Source: Chroococcidiopsidaceae cyanobacterium CP_BM_RX_35 (GTDB lineage Bacteria; Cyanobacteriota; Cyanobacteriia; Cyanobacteriales; Chroococcidiopsidaceae). Taken from it: 7,979 nt of DNA. Below are positions 1-5,547 of the stretch, piece by piece. Under the pieces are notes generated by a model. It saw only the letters and a list, made by a program, of their open reading frames with translations. It was not told the DNA's origin and ran no database searches. The translations under genes were made by a program, and so were the position numbers. The DNA lies in NCBI GenBank assembly GCA_019242465.1, contig JAFAVL010000635.1:1-7979 (forward strand), written 5' to 3'. Within the stretch, counting starts at the first letter, position 1. Every line of letters starts with the position of its first letter.

Positions 1-307
1 CAACAGCTTGAGCGATCGTCGCTACTTGATTCAATGGCATGAACTTAATTTGTCTCAGGATCTGAGCTAGATCGGAAGGTTCTGTTACTGGTTTACCTTC
101 CAAGTAACTAAGTAATTCCTCTAGGGTATAGCCTGCTCTCTTAGCAATTTGAGCCAGATTTTCAGTGTCTGGAATACTCTCTCCCTTTTCCCATAATTGC
201 ACAGCGGTAGCAGACACTCCCAAGAGCTTACCAAACGATCGCTGGCTCATTGACCCGCGAGCTAGTTTGATGATCTGAATCAGCTTCTCTCTACCCTCAA
301 TGTTCAC
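1..307 (-). CDS. XRE-family helix-turn-helix transcriptional regulator (3' end outside window)
   Basis: The minus strand reads openly from a GTG at 305-307 to the window edge, giving 102 residues of a longer protein. Residues 8-70 form a typical HTH_3/XRE DNA-binding domain. Helix 2 is around SQRSFGKLLG (21-30), the recognition helix is around SATAVQLWEKG (32-42), and then comes the usual IPDTENLAQIAKRAGYTLEELL stretch (45-66, written here only to place it). The GTG is preferred because an in-frame TGA lies six codons upstream and the next start, ATG at codon 20, would cut the first HTH helix. No clear Shine-Dalgarno is visible. It probably acts as a cytoplasmic DNA-binding repressor. Its gene diverges from the unrecognised gene at 477-905, and palindromic boxes in the shared control region suggest it regulates itself and that neighbour. 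The domain call is firm; the target is inference. Confidence 0.85.
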   Translation of the reverse strand, partial: MNIEGREKLIQIIKLARGSMSQRSFGKLLGVSATAVQLWEKGESIPDTENLAQIAKRAGYTLEELLSYLEGKPVTEPSDLAQILRQIKFMPLNQVATIAQAV

Positions 308-335
308 GGTTTGGGACTACTCAACTGCACCTACT

Positions 336-345
336 AAGTATACTT
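336..345. promoter_or_regulatory. Perfect 10-bp palindrome AAGTATACTT, candidate operator
   Basis: AAGTATACTT is a perfect palindrome lying 7 bp downstream of the TATAAT candidate of the divergent XRE gene, at its expected transcription start. A near copy, AAGCATACT, lies at 378-386, exactly 42 bp away or about four helical turns. The placement fits an autorepressor operator. Binding by the XRE protein is inference. Confidence 0.4.
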
Positions 346-352
346 GGGGGAA

Positions 353-379
353 ATTATATCCACACTTGTATGTTGACAA
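353..379 (-). promoter_or_regulatory. Promoter candidate for the XRE regulator
   Basis: On the minus strand there is a perfect -10 hexamer TATAAT (353-358) and, 15 bp upstream, TTGTCA (374-379), one mismatch from the -35 consensus. The spacing is shorter than the usual 17 bp, so the -10 carries most of the weight. The -35 overlaps that of the divergent plus-strand promoter candidate. Confidence 0.45.
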
Positions 380-387
380 GCATACTG
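368..387. promoter_or_regulatory. Inverted repeat GTATG-N8-CATAC overlapping both -35 elements
   Basis: GTATG (368-372) and CATAC (381-385) form an inverted repeat that encloses the TTGACA at 373-378. The right arm lies in AAGCATACTG, which resembles the palindrome at 336-345. A protein bound here would cover the -35 elements of both divergent promoter candidates. Confidence 0.4.
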
Positions 388-406
388 TTTATAGCTAAGC
401 TACAAT
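373..406 (+). promoter_or_regulatory. Promoter candidate for the gene at 477-905
   Basis: A perfect -35 hexamer TTGACA (373-378) is followed at 17-bp spacing by TAAGCT (396-401). A better -10 match, TACAAT (401-406), sits at 22-bp spacing. The -35 is clear and the -10 uncertain. Transcription would start roughly 65-70 bp upstream of the GTG at 477. Confidence 0.35.
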
Positions 407-476
407 TAGGCTTTTAGCTTTACAAGTACACATTCAACATTTCGAGCCTACGACAGAACAACGGGGAGTTAGCATC

Positions 477-905
477 GTGTCTCACAAGATTCGTAGAATT
501 CGCCAGTATCGCTTTAAGGGTCAAAGCCTGACGGCAGCAGGAAAACTCCACCCGGAGCGGTGGAAAAGTATTCCTAAGGGCGAAGTAGCGAGAGTACTGA
601 GAGAAAATCAAGGTTTGTCTGTGAAACAGGTAAAGAAGGTTCACCACCTCCAACACCAGATATGTATATCTTACATTGATATAGATGGAAATGTTTGTAG
701 TTCCTTTTTCAGCTATCGGCTCTTTGAATCTTGGCAAAAAGCTGTGGAAAGTTTAATTTACACTTGCTCTAATCTAAAGGAACTATATAACTTAAGGAGG
801 ATAATTCAGTATGACCTATATTATTTTCCCTATCCATCGAACATAGCAGGTAGAATATCGACCGTTTTAGAAAGTCGCTTCTATGAATTGAGGATGGCAG
901 CCTAA
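477..905 (+). CDS. Unrecognised 142-residue protein
   Basis: I do not recognise the family. The start is a GTG at 477, chosen because GGGGAG (463-468) lies 8 bp upstream as a good Shine-Dalgarno; the stop is TAA at 903-905. The N-terminus is strongly basic (RIRQYRFKGQ, residues 7-16). A probable helix with Lys-rich turns covers about 35-55. Residues 61-81, around QICISYIDIDG and SSFFSYR, look like a two-strand beta hairpin. The C-terminal third is rich in Tyr, Leu and Arg. Cysteines are at 63, 74 and 97 with no metal-site spacing. There is no signal peptide or membrane segment, so it is probably cytoplasmic. It diverges from an XRE regulator and shares operator-like palindromes with it, so it may be the controlled partner. 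The frame is long, the start context good and the composition protein-like, but function is unknown. Confidence 0.65.
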   Translation: MSHKIRRIRQYRFKGQSLTAAGKLHPERWKSIPKGEVARVLRENQGLSVKQVKKVHHLQHQICISYIDIDGNVCSSFFSYRLFESWQKAVESLIYTCSNLKELYNLRRIIQYDLYYFPYPSNIAGRISTVLESRFYELRMAA

Positions 906-951
906 GAGCTTGCAGTGGCATGAAAATTATTGGCTATTTCTTGCATTTTTT

Positions 952-1560
952 ATGGCATACAGTGACTTTACAATCAGCAAAGTCAAAACCGACTTAAACC
1001 TAGTGCTTGATGAGACACGTAATTTATTTAAAGAAGTAGGATAAATAAATCCATCAGCTTTGCTGAGGCAGACTTTAGAAGAGTACATTCCGCTGGCAAC
1101 TGCCATTAGCACTGAAAAAGCTCGTTCAGAACTGCTTATTGCCACAATTTCGACCGAAGTGAGACGACAGGCAAAATATCAGATAAGTTTGTTTTCCGGT
1201 TTGGAGTTTAATATAGACCCAAGTAAAGGGCTTACGGGGTATTGCAACTTCATCTTAAGTGGTTCTAGGGAACAGTTTGATATTAGTGTGCCCGTCAGTA
1301 CAATTACTGAAGCTAAGAACGAAAATATTAAAAGTGGGCTGGGTCAATGTATCGCAGCTATGTTTGCTGCCCAAGTATTTAATCGAAAAGTTGGAAACAA
1401 CGTTAAAACTATTTACGGAGCGGTCACGACTGGAACCGCTTGGCGGTTTATCTCTCTAGAGGAGAACAGCGTTTTTATCGACTCAATCAAGTATTACATC
1501 GACCAGGTCGATAAGATTATAGGAATTTTGTTCTTACCTATTGTGCCTTTCTTAGTTTGA
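952..1560 (+). pseudogene. PD-(D/E)XK-like cyanobacterial hypothetical protein gene, interrupted by an in-frame TAA
   Basis: From ATG at 952 the frame encodes 30 residues beginning MAYSDFTISKVKTDL, meets TAA at 1042-1044, then continues in the same frame to TGA at 1558-1560. Both parts match, from memory, one cyanobacterial family of about 200 residues: the opening MAYSDF and later parts such as SALL, TEKARSE, LFSGLEFN, EAKNENIKSGLGQC and IYGAVTTG. E-A-K followed by a downstream Gln resembles a PD-(D/E)XK nuclease core. The preceding family motif I recall as C-D-[YF]-[IL] is here C-N-F-I (Asn codon 1246-1248, one base from GAC), so a probable catalytic Asp is lost. The part after the stop could start only at TTG 1060, with no Shine-Dalgarno. 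Two lesions suggest decay. An annotation pipeline might list 1060-1560 as an intact hypothetical protein. The nuclease assignment is inference. Confidence 0.7.
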
Positions 1561-1697
1561 CATGTTGTTAAATTAATGATGACAGTAGTATGGAAATATG
1601 TAGATATAGTGATGCCAGCTATGCCAGCGACTATGCGGGTTGAGTCTAAGCTGTGAGGAAGCAGTATGAACGTAGCACCAATCCTGGAGGTGTAAGG

Positions 1698-2168
1698 GTG
1701 ACCAACGGCAGTAACAATCAGACGACCCAGATTGAAAGACCAGATGAGATGGGAAAAGTTTTCACAGAGTTAACGATCGCCAATCGAGCCGACCAGATTC
1801 GGGCAGAGGATGGAACAATCTCCCCAGAGCAAGTACGGTCTGTGACTTTGCAAAATGTTTTGGTTGACACAGGAGCGACAACATTATGTCTGCCCTCTGC
1901 TGTGATCGCTCAACTTGGTCTGAGGATTTTACGAGAAGTCGATGTGGCTACTGCCACGGGCATTGGTAAGGCGAGAATTTTTCAGGATGCCAAAATCTAT
2001 TTAGCTGGGCGCGAGGGTACGTTTGAGTGTTTGGAGTTACCTGGCGGTCAAGATGCTCTCTTGGGTGTTATTCCCCTTGATGCTTTGGGGTTAGAACCTG
2101 ATTTAAAAGCTCAAAAACTGAAGGTGCTACCAATTAGTCCGACAGAAACTTATTTAACAATTTTGTAG
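1698..2168 (+). CDS. Stand-alone retropepsin-like (clan AA) aspartic protease family protein
   Basis: The 156-residue product carries the single-domain pepsin/retropepsin signature. The catalytic motif LVDTGAT lies at residues 55-61, with the strand-forming LCLP just after it. The second conserved element, ALLGVIPLDALGL (about 120-132), matches the family's hydrophobic-Gly motif. Enzymes of this fold work as dimers with one Asp from each subunit. Many cyanobacteria have such small proteins; their substrates are not known to me. GTG at 1698 is chosen because GGAGG (1686-1690) lies 7 bp upstream. Alternatives are GTG 1653 (15 residues longer, no clear ribosome site) and ATG 1749, where the family's usual N-terminus MGKVF begins. 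No signal peptide or membrane helix is seen. The gene converges on the Uma2 gene with a 16-bp gap and no obvious terminator hairpin. Confidence 0.85.
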   Translation: MTNGSNNQTTQIERPDEMGKVFTELTIANRADQIRAEDGTISPEQVRSVTLQNVLVDTGATTLCLPSAVIAQLGLRILREVDVATATGIGKARIFQDAKIYLAGREGTFECLELPGGQDALLGVIPLDALGLEPDLKAQKLKVLPISPTETYLTIL

Positions 2169-2184
2169 AGGCTGAAACTGAGTT

Positions 2185-2835
2185 TTACTTTTGGCTTTTG
2201 AGCCATTGCCGAAACTGTTTGACTAAACTGTTCTCTCCTACTGCTGTTTGCCTCTCTTGTTTGGGAAAGCGCAGTTCAAGAAATCGGGTAATATCACTGG
2301 CTTTAAGCAGGGGCAATGCTGTGCTTTGATTGCAGATTTTGTATTGGTTTTCTTCCAAGTAGTAGATGGTTAGCGATTGCCCATCGTAGCGCCAGATTTC
2401 TGGAACTCTCAAATCTGAATAAATCGAAAATCGATCCAGCGAACTGCTAGCAATATCCACTTCGACCGCCAAGTCAGGGGGTGGAAGATGAGATAAATTA
2501 ATTTGCTCAACGTCTCGCACCAATGCCTCATTCTGAATGTAATAGCACTGATCTGGTTCCAATCCCCTTGCTAGATCTTCCCAATCGCAGGTGCGTGAGC
2601 CTAAGCTGCGAATTTCTAGCTCGAGTTCTTCTGTTGCAGCTTCAATGAGACGACCGAGTAGTTTTTTGTAAGTTTCCTGAGGATCGAGAGGCATACGGAT
2701 TTCAAGCGTACCGCGATCGTAGGTCAGTCGAATCGCAGGCTCCGACTCAAAATCTCTAATGAGAAACTGATAGGTGTGCCAGCTGATGTTGTGGAGGATG
2801 ACCCGATCTGGGCTTTGGATGAGAGTAGCAGTCAT
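2185..2835 (-). CDS. Uma2 family (DUF820) PD-(D/E)XK endonuclease-like protein
   Basis: The 216-residue protein has the hallmarks of the Uma2/DUF820 family, which is strongly expanded in cyanobacteria. RLTYDRGTLEI (36-46) supplies an early acidic position. PPPDLAVEVD (118-127) holds the Asp and Glu of the nuclease-like core, and FSIYSDLRVPEIWRYDG (136-152) is the typical helix and strand after it. In this subgroup the sequence after the Glu is SSSLDR rather than a Lys-containing stretch, so activity is uncertain. The length is normal. ATG at 2835 lacks a clear Shine-Dalgarno, and its ATGA overlaps the end of a short upstream coding remnant. No partner gene explains its role. The gene lies downstream of prfA on the same strand and converges on the aspartic protease gene. 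Family assignment is firm; biological function is poorly known for the whole family. Confidence 0.9.
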   Translation of the reverse strand: MTATLIQSPDRVILHNISWHTYQFLIRDFESEPAIRLTYDRGTLEIRMPLDPQETYKKLLGRLIEAATEELELEIRSLGSRTCDWEDLARGLEPDQCYYIQNEALVRDVEQINLSHLPPPDLAVEVDIASSSLDRFSIYSDLRVPEIWRYDGQSLTIYYLEENQYKICNQSTALPLLKASDITRFLELRFPKQERQTAVGENSLVKQFRQWLKSQK

Positions 2836-2909
2836 AGTGGCAATTGCTTGACTAGTTCAATCACTTGTTCGTTGTCAATGTAAACGTTGCCGTGTTCGTG
2901 GCTCGACCG
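2832..2909 (-). pseudogene. Short 3' coding remnant overlapping the Uma2 start
   Basis: Between prfA and the Uma2 gene, the minus strand has 25 open codons ending in TGA at 2832-2834, which overlaps the Uma2 ATG as ATGA. The residues GNVYIDNEQVIELVKQLPL look protein-like: a short strand followed by an amphipathic helix, similar in style to small cyanobacterial antitoxin-like or helical proteins. TAA at 2910-2912 closes the frame upstream and there is no ATG, GTG or TTG before the GTG in the middle. It may be the tail of a lost small gene once coupled to Uma2. The identification is weak and chance is not excluded. Confidence 0.25.
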
Positions 2910-2918
2910 TTAATCAAG

Positions 2919-4019
2919 TTAACTATTCGCTCCAGAAGCCGCTAACTCTGCCAATCTTTCCTGTTGATCTTGAGAAATACAAGCTTGAATTATTGGTTCC
3001 AAATCGCCTTCAAGTACTGGGTTAAGAGAGTAGTTCTGTCCCAAGCGATGATCTGTGGCGCGGTTATCTTTATAGTTGTAGGTACGGATTTTTTCTGAGC
3101 GCGACCCTGTTCCTACCTGCGATCGCCGCATCGAAGTCACTGCTTCTTGTTGTTCGCGTAACTTCATCTCGTACAGCTTGGCACGGAGGATTTGCATTGC
3201 CCGTTCTTTGTTTTGCAGCTGACTCCGCTCCTCTGTACAAAAAATTCTGATGCCAGTCGGTTTGTGGTATAGGTCAACTGCTGTTTCTACCTTGTTGACG
3301 TTTTGACCACCAGCGCCGCCAGAACGGGCTGTCGTCATTTCAATGTCCTTCGGGTCGATATGAATTTCTACATCATCCACCTCTGGCATGACAGCTACTG
3401 TTGCTGTAGAAGTGTGGACTCGCCCTCCAGCTTCCGTCAACGGTACACGCTGCACTCTATGGACTCCAGCTTCAAACTTCAGCTTGCTGTAAACTTGGTC
3501 TCCTTGAATTTCCAGAATTGCCTCTTTAAAACCTCCCATTTCGGCTAGCGATTCGCTGAGCAACTTAACTCTCCAGTGTTGACTCTCAGCATAACGGGAG
3601 TACATCCGCACCAAGTCTCCTGCCCAGATACTGGCTTCATCACCGCCAGTTCCCGCCCGAATTTCCAGCATGATGTTCTTGTCGTCATTCGGATCTGTAG
3701 GTAGAAGTAGGATTTTTAAGCGAACTTCCAGATGTTCTAGCTTGTTCTCCAACTCTGCCACTTCCAGCGCTGCCATCTCTTGCAATTCTGGATCGCTTGC
3801 TGCTTCCTTCAGTACCTGGCGTGCCCCTACCAAATCTGCCTGTGTTGCTTTCCAAGTTTCAAAGGTATTGACCACTTCTTCTAGAGAAGAGCGTGCCTTT
3901 GCCACCCGTTGAAACTCTGAAGGGTCAGTAGCAATATCAGGATCAGCCATCCGCCGGGTTAACTCATTGAAAGTTTGCTCGACAGATTTTAGTTTGTCTA
4001 ATAGGTAGGTTTCAGCCAT
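2919..4019 (-). CDS. prfA: Peptide chain release factor 1
   Basis: This 366-residue class I release factor reads UAA and UAG in the ribosomal A site and triggers hydrolysis of peptidyl-tRNA. Residues 1-105 form the helical N-terminal domain. [12 protein letters not shown] (118-129) is the conserved family motif. The stop-codon-recognition tripeptide, PxT in RF1, is P193-L194-T195 within [14 protein letters not shown]. The catalytic GGQ is residues 237-239 in [13 protein letters not shown], which places it in the peptidyl transferase centre; its Gln is normally methylated by PrmC. The sequence EERSQLQNK (263-271) and the C-terminal [14 protein letters not shown] (307-320) are also typical. ATG at 4019 has GGAG about 11 bp upstream. 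Length is normal for the family. It is the last gene of the housekeeping string, 118 bp after rpmE, and may have its own transcript start there. Confidence 0.98.
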   Translation of the reverse strand: MAETYLLDKLKSVEQTFNELTRRMADPDIATDPSEFQRVAKARSSLEEVVNTFETWKATQADLVGARQVLKEAASDPELQEMAALEVAELENKLEHLEVRLKILLLPTDPNDDKNIMLEIRAGTGGDEASIWAGDLVRMYSRYAESQHWRVKLLSESLAEMGGFKEAILEIQGDQVYSKLKFEAGVHRVQRVPLTEAGGRVHTSTATVAVMPEVDDVEIHIDPKDIEMTTARSGGAGGQNVNKVETAVDLYHKPTGIRIFCTEERSQLQNKERAMQILRAKLYEMKLREQQEAVTSMRRSQVGTGSRSEKIRTYNYKDNRATDHRLGQNYSLNPVLEGDLEPIIQACISQDQQERLAELAASGANS

Positions 4020-4023
4020 AGCA

Positions 4024-4031
4024 GCGATCGC
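4024..4031. repeat. HIP1 octamer GCGATCGC
   Basis: The palindrome GCGATCGC, highly repeated in many cyanobacterial chromosomes, lies just upstream of the prfA start. Further copies are inside prfA (3119-3126) and truA (5916-5923). No exact copy occurs in the accessory part before position 2918, although CGATCG hexamers do. This supports a cyanobacterial source. Confidence 0.9.
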
Positions 4032-4058
4032 TCCAGCAAGTAGGGTTACTAAGAAAGC

Positions 4059-4125
4059 AGGGGGGCAGAGGGGCAGGGGGAGTCATCGTTAGAGCTTCCT
4101 ATCTTTCCCTGGTCTTTGCCCCTTC
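4059..4125. repeat. Imperfect inverted G-rich/C-rich element between rpmE and prfA
   Basis: The plus strand has a G-rich tract at 4059-4081 built from repeated GGGGCAG units, followed at 4101-4125 by a pyrimidine-rich tract with TTTGCCCCTTCTC. GAGGGGCA (4069-4074 region) can pair with TGCCCCTTC (4117-4125 region), so the stretch can fold back on itself. Such low-complexity GGGGCAG/GGGAGCAG tracts are common in cyanobacterial intergenic regions. In the minus-strand transcript it lies just after the rpmE stop and could weaken read-through into prfA. It lacks the terminal U-run of a classic terminator. Confidence 0.45.
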
Positions 4126-4137
4126 TCTTCTGACTGC

Positions 4138-4395
4138 CTACCTTCTCTTTTTGCCCTCATTTGGCTGGTTTGGAGTTTGCTCGTCTGTTTCCATCATGCC
4201 GTACTTACGTAGGAAGCGCTCAACTCGCCCTTCAGTATCAATAATTTTCTGTGTACCTGTGTAGAAGGGGTGATTTCCAGACCAAACATCAACATGCAGT
4301 TCTGGCTTAGTTGAACCAACGGTCATGACAACTTCACCATTACAGTAAACTTTTGCTTCTGGATACCACTGGGGATGAATGTTAGGTTTAGCCAA
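4138..4395 (-). CDS. rpmE: 50S ribosomal protein L31 (bL31), Cys-poor type
   Basis: The 85-residue protein matches bL31, which bridges the large-subunit central protuberance and the small-subunit head. IHPQWYPEAKVYCNGEV (6-22) and WSGNHPFYTGTQK (38-50) are the conserved blocks, ending with GRVERFLRKYG (56-66). Of the four zinc-binding cysteines of the E. coli type, only Cys18 remains; the C-x-x-C of the second half is replaced by W-S-G-N, so this is a zinc-independent form, as in other cyanobacteria and chloroplasts. The tail after residue 67 is acidic and then basic. The start is TTG at 4395: AAGGAG (4402-4407) lies 6 bp upstream, and no ATG fits. It follows rpsI after 192 bp on the same strand. 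Confidence 0.96.
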   Translation of the reverse strand: MAKPNIHPQWYPEAKVYCNGEVVMTVGSTKPELHVDVWSGNHPFYTGTQKIIDTEGRVERFLRKYGMMETDEQTPNQPNEGKKRR

Positions 4396-4587
4396 TGTTT
4401 TCTCCTTAAAAATCTCGATAACACAAATTCAATAATTGAGCTTGCGGTAGAGCGCAGCTGGAGTTCCAATCCGGCTGACCTTTGAGTTAGCGTATTTCCA
4501 TTTTAGCTTTTAGCTTTTCAAAGACCAACTTCAGCTCTTGGTAGTAGAGACAGATTGAAAAACCTGCCCCTACAAATCCCAAATTGA
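4396..4587. other. rpsI-rpmE intergenic region with small repeats
   Basis: This 192-bp gap holds no convincing gene. It contains a 7-bp imperfect hairpin (AGCT/GCG arms, 4439-4446 and 4453-4459, one bulged T), tandem TTTTAGC copies (4501-4514), and AAAAACCTGCCCCTACAAAT (4556-4575). The last resembles half of the TTGTAGGGGCAGGTTTTT palindromic repeats scattered in many cyanobacterial genomes. No strong promoter for rpmE is evident; the hairpin is a possible processing or attenuation site. Confidence 0.35.
4402..4407 (-). promoter_or_regulatory. Ribosome binding site fixing the TTG start of rpmE
   Basis: On the minus strand AAGGAG is followed by a 6-bp spacer and TTG GCT AAA. The ideal spacing decides in favour of the unusual TTG codon, which opens exactly the conserved MAKP N-terminus of cyanobacterial L31. 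Confidence 0.75.
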
Positions 4588-5001
4588 TTATCGTTTGGAA
4601 AACTGGGGTGCTTTCCGGGCTTTGTGCAAACCATATTTCTTGCGCTCTTTCGCCCTTGGATCGCGGGTGAGATAACCTTCTGTTTTCAAAGGTGGGCGGT
4701 TTTCTGGATCGAGTTGACATAGAGCGCGAGCCACTCCTAAACGCACCGAGTCCGACTGTCCAGTTAAACCACCACCGTGAGCCGTAACCAGAATGTCGTA
4801 CTCATTCTCTAGCCCTAGAGTTTCTAATGGAGCCTTGGCAACCGAGAGGTAACCAGCGTTGAACTGGAAGTAGAGATCTCCTGGCTTCCCATTCACAATC
4901 ATCTGACCTGTACCTGGAACTAAGCGGACTCGCGCTACCGCAGATTTACGCCGTCCGGTGCCAAAATACATAGCGCGACCACTAGTGTCTGCTGCTTGCA
5001 T
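4588..5001 (-). CDS. rpsI: 30S ribosomal protein S9 (uS9)
   Basis: This 137-residue protein is uS9 of the small-subunit head. [17 protein letters not shown] (14-30) is the family opening. [20 protein letters not shown] (75-94) is the conserved central block, and the C-terminus ends in the KAPQFSKR tail whose last Arg reaches the P-site tRNA anticodon loop. ATG at 5001 overlaps the rplM stop by one base (TAATG) and is preceded by AGGAGG 9 bp upstream, located inside the rplM coding sequence. This shows tight translational coupling with rplM, as is usual for the uL13-uS9 pair. Length fits cyanobacterial orthologues. Confidence 0.98.
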   Translation of the reverse strand: MQAADTSGRAMYFGTGRRKSAVARVRLVPGTGQMIVNGKPGDLYFQFNAGYLSVAKAPLETLGLENEYDILVTAHGGGLTGQSDSVRLGVARALCQLDPENRPPLKTEGYLTRDPRAKERKKYGLHKARKAPQFSKR

Positions 5002-5456
5002 TATTTAGATCCTCCTGGAATTGTGTTAATTGTTAACTCTTGTGGTTGCTGCGCTTGGTGGGGATGCTCGGCACCAGCGTAGACTTTAAGCTTAGTAAAC
5101 AGTTGTCGTCCTAGGCTATTCTTCGGTAGCATTCCTTTGACTGCGTGTTCAACAATTCTTTCTGGCAACCGGGCTTGCAGGGCTGCAAAAGATTCTTGCT
5201 TCATTCCGCCTGGTCGGCCAGAATGACGCAGGTAGATCTTCTGAGTGCGTTTCTTCCCTGTGACTTTGACTTTATCGGCATTAATGACGATTACGAAGCC
5301 ACCAGTATCTAGATGTGGGGTGTAATCGGGTTTGTTTTTTCCTCTCAGGATGATAGCGATCTCACTAGCTAAGCGACCGAGGCGTTGGTCGGCTGCATCC
5401 ACCACGTACCATTCGCGCTCAATAGAATTCAAAGGAGGAAGGTAGGTTTTGTTCAT
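5001..5456 (-). CDS. rplM: 50S ribosomal protein L13 (uL13)
   Basis: The 151-residue product is uL13, an early-assembly protein binding 23S r[23 protein letters not shown] (15-34) is the conserved N-terminal block. [16 protein letters not shown] sequence appears as [16 protein letters not shown] (52-67), and [20 protein letters not shown] (106-125) with [12 protein letters not shown] completes the signature. The ATG at 5456 lacks a strong Shine-Dalgarno (only ACTCCG nearby). A 91-bp gap separates it from truA. The gap is AT-rich (AACTAGTTAACTTAATT, 5481-5497 region) and might hold an internal promoter, but no hexamer pair is convincing. It is coupled to rpsI through the TAATG overlap. Confidence 0.98.
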   Translation of the reverse strand: MNKTYLPPLNSIEREWYVVDAADQRLGRLASEIAIILRGKNKPDYTPHLDTGGFVIVINADKVKVTGKKRTQKIYLRHSGRPGGMKQESFAALQARLPERIVEHAVKGMLPKNSLGRQLFTKLKVYAGAEHPHQAQQPQELTINTIPGGSK

Positions 5457-5547
5457 CGGAGTTTTGCTCGACTGTAGAATTAAGTTAACTAGTTGAAAAA
5501 TTTATCTGCTTGCTTTGGTTGCTGCTACCTCGAAAATGACATTAGAC

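Noticed and set aside
420..737. Minus-strand open frame of 105 codons
   Set aside because: It is antisense to the gene at 477-905, covers its promoter region, and has no recognisable domain or ribosome site.
793..845. AAGGAGG followed by ATG and 11 codons inside the gene at 477-905
   Set aside because: The Shine-Dalgarno match is striking but the frame ends after 11 codons; it is read as coding sequence of the larger gene.
1..905. Classical toxin-antitoxin pair formed by the XRE gene and the gene at 477
   Set aside because: The genes are divergent rather than in tandem and the partner matches no toxin family I know; only shared regulation can be supported.
1576..1656. 26-codon plus-strand frame just upstream of the aspartic protease gene
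   Set aside because: It is short, lacks a ribosome site, contains a simple ATGCCAGC duplication and resembles no known protein.
2161..2215. Terminator between the convergent protease and Uma2 genes
   Set aside because: The only dyad, AAACT-G-AGTTT, has a one-base loop and cannot form a stable hairpin.
4487..4720. 77-codon minus-strand frame
   Set aside because: It runs through the 3' end of rpsI in another phase and into the gap; no family similarity.
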